Under the pieces are notes generated by a model that searched no databases, was not told the DNA's origin, and saw only the letters and a program-made list of their open reading frames with translations. From JALOAT01 sp041677345 (GTDB lineage: Bacteria > Pseudomonadota > Gammaproteobacteria > Thiohalomonadales > Thiohalomonadaceae), in NCBI GenBank assembly GCA_041677345.1, contig JBAYQE010000031.1, forward strand, positions 1 to 26,606: a stretch of DNA of 26,606 nucleotides. Reading direction: 5' to 3'. The position numbers were made by a program, and so were the translations under genes. This document shows, in pieces, positions 1 through 7,813 of the stretch (position 1 is its first letter; every line of letters begins with the position of its first letter).

Positions 1-21
1 CCCTCTCCCCGGGGGAGAGGG
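1..21. repeat. Short perfect palindrome upstream of ilvC
   Basis: Two 10-nt arms, CCCTCTCCCC and GGGGAGAGGG, flank one G at the very edge of the window. No T-run follows, so it does not look like an intrinsic terminator. It may be the right part of a longer intergenic element whose left part lies outside the window. Confidence 0.5.
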
Positions 22-83
22 AACGTATAAGGGCCGCATGGCGGATCACTCAGCCTTTTTAGCTTTCACGTAAGGAACAAACA

Positions 84-1100
84 ATGAATCTCTATTACGA
101 CAAAGACTGCGACCTCTCCATCATCCGCGGCATGAAGGTGACCATCGTCGGCTACGGCTCCCAGGGCCATGCCCACGCCAACAACCTGAAGGACTCCGGC
201 GTAGACGTCACCGTCGCCCTGCGCCCGGGTTCCGGTTCCGCCAAGAAGGCCGAATCCGCCGGCCTGAAGGTGAAGAGCGTGCCCGAGGCCGTCGCCGGTG
301 CCGATCTGGTGATGATCCTGACTCCGGACGAGTTCCAGTCCAAGCTCTACCGCGAAGAACTGGAGCCAAACCTGAAGCAGGGCGCCACCCTGGCCTTCGC
401 CCACGGCTTCTCCATCCATTACAACCAGATCGTGCCGCGCGCCGACTTGGACGTGGTCATGATCGCGCCCAAGGCGCCGGGCCACACCGTGCGCAGTGAG
501 TTCGTGAAGGGCGGCGGCATCCCCGACCTCATCGCCGTGTACCAGGACGCCTCCGGCCAGGCCAAGCAGAAGGCCCTGTCCTACGCCTCCGCCATCGGCG
601 GCGGCCGCACCGGCATCATCGAGACCACCTTCCGTGACGAGACCGAGACCGACCTGTTCGGCGAGCAGGCCGTGCTGTGCGGCGGCGCCGTGGAACTGGT
701 GAAGGCCGGTTTCGAGACCCTGGTGGAGGCGGGCTACGCCCCCGAGATGGCCTATTTCGAGTGCCTGCACGAGCTGAAGCTCATCGTCGACCTCATGTAC
801 GAGGGCGGCATCGCCAACATGAACTACTCCATCTCCAACAATGCGGAGTACGGCGAGTACGTGACCGGTCCCCAGGTCATCAACGAGGAGAGCCGCTGGG
901 CGATGAAGGAAGCCCTGCGCAATATCCAGAACGGCGAATACGCCAAGCGCTTCATCCTCGAGGGCATGACCGGTTATCCGGAAATGACCGCGCGCCGACG
1001 CCTCAATGCCGAGCACCCCATCGAGGTGGTGGGTGAGAAGCTGCGCAGCATGATGCCCTGGATCGCCGCCAACAAGCTGGTCGACAAGACCAAGAACTGA
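84..1100 (+). CDS. ilvC: Ketol-acid reductoisomerase (class I)
   Basis: IlvC catalyses the second step of valine, leucine and isoleucine synthesis in the cytosol. It isomerises and reduces acetolactate or acetohydroxybutyrate with NADPH and Mg2+. The 338-aa length is that of class I enzymes. An N-terminal Rossmann fold carries GYGSQGHAHA at residues 23-32, with downstream Arg and Ser residues (LRPGSGS) that favour NADPH. The metal and substrate residues sit at the canonical numbers: D190, E194, E226, E230 and S251. An AAGGAA Shine-Dalgarno lies about 8 nt before the ATG. A strong intrinsic terminator follows directly. ilvB and ilvH are commonly upstream in this order and would lie outside the window; that is an expectation, not something seen. 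Confidence 0.97.
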   Translation: MNLYYDKDCDLSIIRGMKVTIVGYGSQGHAHANNLKDSGVDVTVALRPGSGSAKKAESAGLKVKSVPEAVAGADLVMILTPDEFQSKLYREELEPNLKQGATLAFAHGFSIHYNQIVPRADLDVVMIAPKAPGHTVRSEFVKGGGIPDLIAVYQDASGQAKQKALSYASAIGGGRTGIIETTFRDETETDLFGEQAVLCGGAVELVKAGFETLVEAGYAPEMAYFECLHELKLIVDLMYEGGIANMNYSISNNAEYGEYVTGPQVINEESRWAMKEALRNIQNGEYAKRFILEGMTGYPEMTARRRLNAEHPIEVVGEKLRSMMPWIAANKLVDKTKN

Positions 1101-1115
1101 GGCGGTGCCGAACAG

Positions 1116-1148
1116 ACGGCCGGACCCTGGGTCCGGCCGTTTGCTTTT
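1116..1148 (+). terminator. Rho-independent terminator after ilvC
   Basis: An 11-bp perfect GC-rich stem (1116-1126 with 1130-1140) closes on a 3-nt loop and runs into TTTGCTTTT. It lies 15 nt after the ilvC stop, so it probably separates ilvC transcription from psd/pssA, at least partly. It also argues against the upstream GTG at 1105 as the start of the next gene, because that reading would place the hairpin inside the coding region. Confidence 0.9.
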
Positions 1149-1164
1149 GCAAATCCCCACCACC

Positions 1165-1776
1165 ATGGCCCAGCGCTATCCCATCATCGCCCGCGAAGGG
1201 TGGCTTCCCGTCGCCTTCTTCACCGTCGTCGGCCTTTATGCCTGGGAGCGCTGGAGCGGCGCCGTGGCGGTGGTCGCCTGGGTTGTCGCCGCCGTGCTGG
1301 CCTTCTATTTTCGTGACCCGCCCCGTCGCATCCCGCCGGCACCGCTGGCCGTGGTCAGCCCCGTGGACGGCCGGGTGCTGGCGGTGGAGCCGGCATACGA
1401 CCAACGCATCGGCCGCGATGCGGTGCGCGTGCACCTGGCCATGCGGCCGCTGGGCGTGTTCTCGGTGCGCAGTCCCATCGAGGGCAAGGTGATGCAGCAG
1501 TGGTTTCCTGCAGCGGACGAAAACCTGTTCGCGCAATGGGTGCAGAGTGACGAGCACGATGACGTCGTGGTGGTTGCGCTTGGCCGTGGACGCGGCAGGC
1601 CGGCCAGTTGCGACCGCCAGTCCGGCGAACGGGTGGGCCAGGGCCAGCGTTGCGGCTTCCTGTCTTTCGGGGGCGACATCGAGGTGTTCCTGCCGGTGAC
1701 CAGCCGGTTGCTGGTGCAGCCCGGCGATCACGTACAATCGGGTGTATCGGTACTCGCCAGGCTGGTGCACAAGTAG
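1165..1776 (+). CDS. Degenerate phosphatidylserine decarboxylase-like membrane protein
   Basis: At 203 aa it has the overall plan of the short (Sinorhizobium-type) Psd proenzyme. There is an N-terminal REGW motif, hydrophobic segments at about residues 12-50, then YFRDPPR, SPVDGRV with its conserved Asp, and a C-terminal FLP block. In functional members the His of the NVHVNR block and the Ser of the FGS block are needed for self-cleavage, and that Ser becomes the pyruvoyl cofactor. Here the blocks read GVFSVR and FGGD, so His is Phe and Ser is Gly. The segment between them, normally IGVVQIAGLVARR-like, is shortened and replaced by a Gly/Arg-rich stretch. The protein should not self-process or decarboxylate. 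The ATG at 1165 follows the terminator and has only a weak ribosome site. It sits next to pssA, as true psd genes often do, so it may be a decayed or repurposed paralogue. It is open throughout, with no frameshift. Confidence 0.8.
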   Translation: MAQRYPIIAREGWLPVAFFTVVGLYAWERWSGAVAVVAWVVAAVLAFYFRDPPRRIPPAPLAVVSPVDGRVLAVEPAYDQRIGRDAVRVHLAMRPLGVFSVRSPIEGKVMQQWFPAADENLFAQWVQSDEHDDVVVVALGRGRGRPASCDRQSGERVGQGQRCGFLSFGGDIEVFLPVTSRLLVQPGDHVQSGVSVLARLVHK

Positions 1777-1836
1777 CTGCTTGTCCAACCTGTGCGGGGG
1801 TCTCTCCAACCTGGGGGTTATTGCCGGAAGCGAGCC

Positions 1837-2616
1837 ATGCCAAACGAAGAAACCGAAAAGCGGGGACGCGGCATTTACCTGTTGCCCAACCTGTTCACCA
1901 CCGCGGCATTGTTCGCGGGCTTCTACGCCATCGTCGCGGCCATGAATGGCCAGTTTGAGAAGGCGGCCATTGCGGTGTTCGTGGCCATGGTGCTGGACAG
2001 CCTCGACGGACGGGTGGCCCGCCTCACCAACACCCAGAGCGAATTCGGCGCCGAATACGATTCCTTGTCCGACATGGTTTCCTTCGGGCTTGCGCCCTCC
2101 CTGGTTATGTACCAGTGGTCGCTCGCGACCATGGGCAAGCTGGGCTGGCTGGCGGCGTTCGTGTATGCGGCCGGTGCAGCGCTGCGCCTGGCGCGCTTCA
2201 ACACCCAGGTGGGCATTGCCGACAAGCGTTACTTCCAGGGCCTGCCCAGCCCCGCCGCCGCCGCCATCGTGGCCGGCGCGGTGTGGGTCGGCGTGAGCTA
2301 CGGCGTGGATGGCAAGTCCCTGGTACCCCTCACCTTCGTGCTCACCGTACTGGCCGGTGTGCTCATGGTCAGCAACGTGCGCTACTACAGCTTCAAGGAC
2401 CTGGATCTGCGCGGCAAGGTGCCGTTCGTGACCGTGCTCATCGTGGTACTGGTGTTCGTATTCGTCTCCATCGATCCGCCCCAGGTGCTGTTTGCCTCAT
2501 TCCTCGTCTACGCCCTCTCGGGACCGGTGATGATCCTGGTGATGCGCTCGCGCAGGCGCAAGGGAAAGCATGCCAAGGCCAGCGAGGACGACGAAGGCGG
2601 CGGACCCAAGGGCTGA
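1837..2616 (+). CDS. pssA: CDP-diacylglycerol-serine O-phosphatidyltransferase
   Basis: This 259-aa integral membrane enzyme makes phosphatidylserine from CDP-diacylglycerol and serine, the first committed step toward phosphatidylethanolamine. The CDP-alcohol phosphotransferase signature is complete: D54, D57, G58, A61, R62, G71, D75 and D79. Multiple hydrophobic segments follow, and the tail is basic and acidic (SRRRKGKHAK, then EDDEGGG). The ATG at 1837 is preferred because GGAAG lies about 7 nt upstream, the MPNEETEKRGRGIYLLPNLFT start is typical of the type II (membrane) family, and the 45 nt before it are not conserved-looking. It lies 60 nt after the Psd-like gene. Its product needs a decarboxylase, yet the adjacent Psd-like protein appears inactive, so a functional psd is expected elsewhere. 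Confidence 0.95.
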   Translation: MPNEETEKRGRGIYLLPNLFTTAALFAGFYAIVAAMNGQFEKAAIAVFVAMVLDSLDGRVARLTNTQSEFGAEYDSLSDMVSFGLAPSLVMYQWSLATMGKLGWLAAFVYAAGAALRLARFNTQVGIADKRYFQGLPSPAAAAIVAGAVWVGVSYGVDGKSLVPLTFVLTVLAGVLMVSNVRYYSFKDLDLRGKVPFVTVLIVVLVFVFVSIDPPQVLFASFLVYALSGPVMILVMRSRRRKGKHAKASEDDEGGGPKG

Positions 2617-2618
2617 AT

Positions 2619-2703
2619 CCAACGCGGAGGCGCGGAGATCGCGGAGGTTCAAGCCCCTCGGTACTCCTTTGCGAACTCTGCGCCCTCTACGCCTTTGCGT
2701 TAG
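2619..2703. repeat. Family B inverted-arm repeat, copy 1
   Basis: The left arm (AACGCGGAGGCGCGGAG, from 2621) and right arm (ending CGCCTTTGCGTTA, about 2676-2702) are imperfect inverted copies built from 8-9-nt units of the ACGCAAAG type. It starts at the pssA stop and ends about 55 nt before leuA, so it fills most of the gap. It is the most diverged of the four B copies. Confidence 0.6.
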
Positions 2704-2757
2704 ACCTTTTCTTTTCTTCTTTGATCAATGCGCGGCGGGTACCGTGCGGAGAGGACC

Positions 2758-4296
2758 ATGGACAAGCTGATCATTTTCGACACCACCCTGCGCGACGGCG
2801 AACAAAGCCCCGGCGCCTCCATGACCAAGGAGGAAAAACTGCGCATTGCCAAGGCCCTGGAACGCATGAAGGTGGATGTGATCGAGGCCGGCTTCCCGGT
2901 GGCGAGCCCGGGTGATTTCGACGCGGTGCAGGCGGTGGCCGGCATCATCAAGGACAGCACCGTGTGCGGCCTGGCGCGCGCCTTGGACAAGGATATCGAC
3001 CGGGCCGGCGAGGCATTGAAGCAGGCCAACCGTGGTCGCATCCACACCTTCATCGCCACCTCGCCCATCCACATGCAGCACAAGTTGCGCATGAGTCCCG
3101 ACCAGGTGGTGGAACAGGCGGTGAAGGCGGTCAAGCGTGCACGCCAGTGGACCGATGACGTGGAGTTCTCGGCGGAAGACGCCGGCCGCTCTGACATCGA
3201 TTTCCTGTGCCGCGTGTTCGAGGCGGTAATCGACGCAGGCGCACGCACCATCAATATTCCCGATACGGTGGGTTACAACCTGCCGCACCAGTTTGGCGAA
3301 CTGGTGCGCAGGGTCATCGGCGGGACCCCCAACGCAGACAAGGCGGTGTTCTCCGTGCACTGCCACAATGACCTGGGTCTCGCCGTCGCGAATTCCTTGA
3401 GCGCAGTGCTGCATGGTGCGCGCCAGGTCGAGTGCACCATCAACGGTCTTGGAGAGCGCGCAGGCAACGCGGCGCTGGAAGAGATCGTCATGGCGGTGCG
3501 CACGCGCAAGGACGTGTTCCCGTGTAGCGTCGAACTGGATACCTCCCATATCGTGCCCACCTCGCGCCTGGTAGCGGGCATCACCGGTTTCGCCGTGCAG
3601 CCCAACAAGGCCATCGTGGGCGCCAATGCCTTCGCCCACGAGTCCGGTATTCACCAGGACGGTGTGCTCAAGTCACGCGAGACCTACGAGATCATGCGCG
3701 CCGAGGACGTGGGCTGGACCGCCAACCGCATGGTGCTGGGCAAGCACTCGGGCCGCAACGCCTTCCGTACGCGCCTGCAGGAACTCGGCGTGGTGTTCGC
3801 CGCTGAGGAGGAACTGAACGCGGCCTTCGAGCGCTTCAAGGAACTCGCCGACAAGAAGCACGAGATCTATGACGAGGACCTGCAGGCGCTGGTGACCGAA
3901 GCCGACCTGGAGTCCACCTACGAGGGCATCAAGTTGATGGCGCTCAAGGTCTGTTCGGAAACCGGCACCACGCCGGAGGCCAGTGTCACCCTCAATGTGG
4001 ACGGCGTCGAGCGTACCGGCAACGCGCCCGGCGGCGGTCCCGTGGACGCGGCGCTCAAGGCCATCGATGCCATCGTCCACAGCGAGAGCGAGCTGGTGCT
4101 GTATTCGGTAAACAACATTACCAGCGGCACCGATTCCCAGGGCGAGGTGACCGTGCGTCTGGAGAAGGGCGGGCGCATGGTGAACGGGCAGGGGGCCGAC
4201 ACCGACATCGTCATCGCCTCCGCCAAGGCCTATGTGAATGCGCTCAACAAATTGCTGGCGCCGGCGCGCGCCCATCCGCAGAACGGCGGCGTGTGA
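2758..4296 (+). CDS. leuA: 2-isopropylmalate synthase
   Basis: LeuA condenses 2-ketoisovalerate with acetyl-CoA in the first leucine-specific step. The N-terminal HMGL-like TIM barrel starts with IIFDTTLRDGEQSPGAS, containing the catalytic Arg and metal-binding Asp. HCHNDLGLA supplies the two His metal ligands, and NGLGERAGNA follows. The C-terminal third (about residue 390 on) is the LeuA regulatory domain that mediates leucine feedback, with the typical NAPGGGPVDAALKAI segment. At 512 aa it has the usual proteobacterial length. ATG 2758 is chosen over ATG 2728 because GAGAGGA lies just upstream and because MDKLIIFDTTLRDG is the family start. It completes the branched-chain set begun by ilvC but is separated from pssA by a repeat. 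Confidence 0.96.
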   Translation: MDKLIIFDTTLRDGEQSPGASMTKEEKLRIAKALERMKVDVIEAGFPVASPGDFDAVQAVAGIIKDSTVCGLARALDKDIDRAGEALKQANRGRIHTFIATSPIHMQHKLRMSPDQVVEQAVKAVKRARQWTDDVEFSAEDAGRSDIDFLCRVFEAVIDAGARTINIPDTVGYNLPHQFGELVRRVIGGTPNADKAVFSVHCHNDLGLAVANSLSAVLHGARQVECTINGLGERAGNAALEEIVMAVRTRKDVFPCSVELDTSHIVPTSRLVAGITGFAVQPNKAIVGANAFAHESGIHQDGVLKSRETYEIMRAEDVGWTANRMVLGKHSGRNAFRTRLQELGVVFAAEEELNAAFERFKELADKKHEIYDEDLQALVTEADLESTYEGIKLMALKVCSETGTTPEASVTLNVDGVERTGNAPGGGPVDAALKAIDAIVHSESELVLYSVNNITSGTDSQGEVTVRLEKGGRMVNGQGADTDIVIASAKAYVNALNKLLAPARAHPQNGGV

Positions 4297-4314
4297 GCGG
4301 CTTCCTCAATCACC

Positions 4315-4353
4315 TGTGGGAGCGAGTGTGGGAGCGAGCTTCCGCTCGCGACT
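4315..4353. repeat. REP-like element with a partly duplicated foot
   Basis: TGTGGGAGCGAG occurs twice in direct tandem (4315-4326 and 4327-4338). It is followed by CTTCCGCTCGCGAC, which pairs with the second copy to give a GCGAG-CTTCC-GCTCGC hairpin. The sequence matches the GTGGGAGCGAGCTT REP type known from Pseudomonas and relatives. A sister copy in the opposite orientation lies at 26316-26340. Confidence 0.8.
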
Positions 4354-4397
4354 GCCTTGTGTGAATCCCCTCCCGCACCAAGACTGACGTGATCGCG

Positions 4398-5174
4398 ATG
4401 GACGAACGGAAACGACGCTACCTGGAGGCCATGGGCATCCAGATTTGGCGCCGTCGCAGCGGCACGACGCCTGCTGCGGACGCCACCGCTGCGCCCGCGG
4501 AACACCCGCCTGCGGTGGTGGAGCAGGGCCATGATGCCTTGATCCCCGCCGGCGAGCCCAAGCCGCCCGTACTGACGCCCGCCGCCGAACTGGACGACGC
4601 CGAGGTCGCGGCCATGGACTGGGAGGCACTCGCGGCGCGCGTGGCCCATTGCACGCGTTGCCCCGAACTGGTCGCGAACCGCACCCAGACCGTGTTCGGG
4701 GTCGGCAACCGTGCCGCCGAGGTGATGGTGATCGGCGAGGCCCCCGGCCAGGAAGAGGACAAGCAGGGCGAGCCCTTCGTGGGCCGTGCCGGGCAGCTCC
4801 TCAACGAAATGCTGCGCGCCACAGGCTTTGCACGCGAGCAGGTGTACATCGCCAACGTGCTCAAGAGCCGTCCGCCCAACAATCGCGATCCCAGGCCCGA
4901 GGAAGCGGCCCGTTGTGAGCCCTACCTGAAACGTCAGATCGCCCTCGTCAAGCCGCGCCTGATCCTCAGCGTGGGGCGTGTCTCGGCACAAAACCTGCTG
5001 AAGACCGATACGCCTATCGGCAAGCTCCGCGGCCAGGTGTATCGCTACCAGGAGACCCCTTTGGTGGTCACCTACCATCCGGCCTATCTGTTGCGCGCAC
5101 CGCTGGAAAAGCGCAAGGCATGGGATGACCTCAGGCTCGCCTTGCGCGTCCTGCACGAGGTGGGTACACCATGA
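4398..5174 (+). CDS. Family 4 uracil-DNA glycosylase, missing one Fe-S cysteine
   Basis: Family 4 UDGs excise uracil from DNA using a fold that holds a [4Fe-4S] cluster. Residues 1-70 form a variable, Ala/Pro-rich N-terminal extension starting MDERKRRYLEAMGIQ. The catalytic domain has GEAPGQEEDKQGEPFVGRAG (motif 1) and TYHPAYLLR (motif 2). The cluster ligands in well-studied members are CxxC, then the Cys of NVVKCRPP, then a Cys about 16 residues on. Here CTRC and RCEPYL are present but the third block reads NVLKSRPP, and the whole protein holds only three cysteines. The cluster may be altered, completed by another ligand, or lost. An upstream GTG at 4389 is an alternative start; neither has a good ribosome site. 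The stop overlaps the rimI start (ATGA), so the two are coupled. It could otherwise be annotated as a phage SPO1 polymerase-related protein. Confidence 0.9.
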   Translation: MDERKRRYLEAMGIQIWRRRSGTTPAADATAAPAEHPPAVVEQGHDALIPAGEPKPPVLTPAAELDDAEVAAMDWEALAARVAHCTRCPELVANRTQTVFGVGNRAAEVMVIGEAPGQEEDKQGEPFVGRAGQLLNEMLRATGFAREQVYIANVLKSRPPNNRDPRPEEAARCEPYLKRQIALVKPRLILSVGRVSAQNLLKTDTPIGKLRGQVYRYQETPLVVTYHPAYLLRAPLEKRKAWDDLRLALRVLHEVGTP

Positions 5175-5617
5175 ACGAAACCCGGATCCGCCCCATGCAC
5201 GAGCAGGACGTACCCTCGGTCATCGCCGTGGAGGTGCGCGCCTATTACTCGCCATGGACCGAGGCCATTTTTCGTGACTGCCTGCGCGTTGGCTATTCCT
5301 GCTGGGTGCTGGAGCAGGACGCCCAGGTGTTGGGTTATGGCGTACTTTCCGCCGCCGTCGGGGAAGCCCATCTGCTCAATCTGTGCGTGGAACCGGAACA
5401 GCAGGGCAAGGGCCACGGCCGCCGCCTGCTCACCCATTTCATCGACGTGGCACGCGGCCACGGTGCCGAGGCCATGTTCCTGGAGGTGCGCCCCTCCAAC
5501 TACGCAGCCGTCGCCCTTTATGAATCCACCGGCTTCAACCAGGTCGGCTCCCGGCGCGACTACTACCCCGCCCCCAAAGGCCGCGAGGATGCGCTCATCT
5601 TCGCTTTGGCCTTGTGA
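5171..5617 (+). CDS. rimI: Ribosomal protein alanine N-acetyltransferase
   Basis: This is a 148-aa GNAT-fold enzyme. RimI acetylates the N-terminal alanine of ribosomal protein S18 using acetyl-CoA. The acetyl-CoA-binding motif A is visible as NLCVEPEQQGKGHGRRLL, followed by EVRPSNYAAVALYESTGF, which is the RimI-specific block, and a typical RRDYYP...EDALIFAL ending. The ATG lies inside the stop of the glycosylase gene (ATGA), so translation is likely coupled. Pairing of this glycosylase type with rimI occurs in proteobacteria, and I infer shared expression rather than shared function. A family A repeat begins 3 nt after its stop. Confidence 0.93.
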   Translation: MNETRIRPMHEQDVPSVIAVEVRAYYSPWTEAIFRDCLRVGYSCWVLEQDAQVLGYGVLSAAVGEAHLLNLCVEPEQQGKGHGRRLLTHFIDVARGHGAEAMFLEVRPSNYAAVALYESTGFNQVGSRRDYYPAPKGREDALIFALAL

Positions 5618-5620
5618 AGG

Positions 5621-5795
5621 AAAAGCATTAACCACGGGGGACACGGGGAACACGGGGGAAATCAATTTCTCGGTAGGAGCGGCCTCAGGCCGCGATGGCG
5701 CGGTATCCGACGACAATCGCGGCCTGAGGCTGCTCCTACAGGCGGGGTAACCCGTGACGGATTTCCCCCCCGTGTCCCCCGTGGTTAATGCTTTT
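5621..5795. repeat. Family A nested composite repeat, copy 1
   Basis: The outer arms 5621-5648 and 5768-5795 are perfect 28-bp inverted copies starting AAAAGCATTAACCACGGG, with further G/C-rich units inside. Nested within is an inverted REP pair, 5673-5696 and 5716-5739, starting GTAGGAGCGGCCTCAGGC, with one mismatch between arms. Both layers can fold together as a long hairpin. It begins 3 nt after rimI and ends 88 nt before prfC. The inner loop is nearly the same as in copy 3 (about 14891-14915). Confidence 0.92.
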
Positions 5796-5883
5796 TGCCT
5801 TTCTCCCCGCCCACGTTCATTTCCGGACGCGCCGGGCCCGTATCCGGTAAAATGCCGCGCACTTTCAGGTTACCCAAGTCACT

Positions 5884-7464
<1,581 letters not shown>

Positions 7465-7482
7465 GGGGGAGAAGAAAAGATC

Positions 7483-7729
7483 TCATCGCAAGGGCGCAAA
7501 GGGACGAAGTATATGTAGGTCACGTTGACGCACAGCGTCTACGTGACGACCGCCGGTGCAAGTCAGCAGTCGTAGGTCACGTTGCGAAGCTACGTGACAT
7601 TCCCACCCGGGTCTGTCACGTAGACGCTGTGCGTCAACGTGACCTACGCCCGGTCAGTCTTAACGACTTCATACTCTGCGTCCTTTGCGTCCTTTGCGTC
7701 CTTTGCGTCCTCCGCGCCTTTGCGTTGAA
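7483..7729. repeat. Family B inverted-arm repeat, copy 2, enclosing a family C REP cluster
   Basis: The left arm 7483-7509 (CGCAAGGGCGCAAAGGGACG) and right arm 7673-7729 are inverted relatives. The right arm contains three exact 9-bp tandem units TCCTTTGCG (7681-7707), a fourth variant TCCTCCGCG, and then CCTTTGCGTTGAA. Between the arms sits a complete three-hairpin family C cluster. The element fills nearly all of the 349-nt gap between prfC and the GspE-like gene. No coding sequence is credible here. Confidence 0.85.
7515..7647. repeat. Family C REP cluster (three hairpins)
   Basis: There are three units, 7515-7547 (+), 7572-7600 (+) and 7615-7647 (-). The first and third are a perfect 33-bp inverted repeat. 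Each unit begins GTAGGTCACGTTG and ends CTACGTGAC, folding as GTCACGT with ACGTGAC, a T:T mismatch, then a variable upper stem. The GTAG foot and the stem mismatch are the hallmarks of REP sequences recognised by RAYT (TnpA-REP) transposases. The middle 29-bp unit recurs exactly at 16601-16629 and 26242-26270. Confidence 0.92.
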
Positions 7730-7813
7730 TCTGCTTTCTTCTGCGGCAGATGCACTCGCGCCCAAGGCGGGATTGAGGGAGAATCGGGGCTCGCATTGGT
7801 GTAGGGAATCTCC

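Noticed and set aside
1105..1164. Upstream GTG start for the Psd-like gene
   Set aside because: It would put the ilvC terminator hairpin inside the coding region and adds residues unlike the family.
66..1166. Long open frame antisense to ilvC
   Set aside because: It mirrors the codon structure of a certain gene; His/Val/Gly/Leu-rich composition and no family motif. Similar long antisense frames lie over leuA, prfC, yadG and the M16 peptidase and were rejected for the same reason.
7681..7716. CRISPR-like or minisatellite array
   Set aside because: The 9-bp units are adjacent with no spacers and form one arm of a family B repeat.
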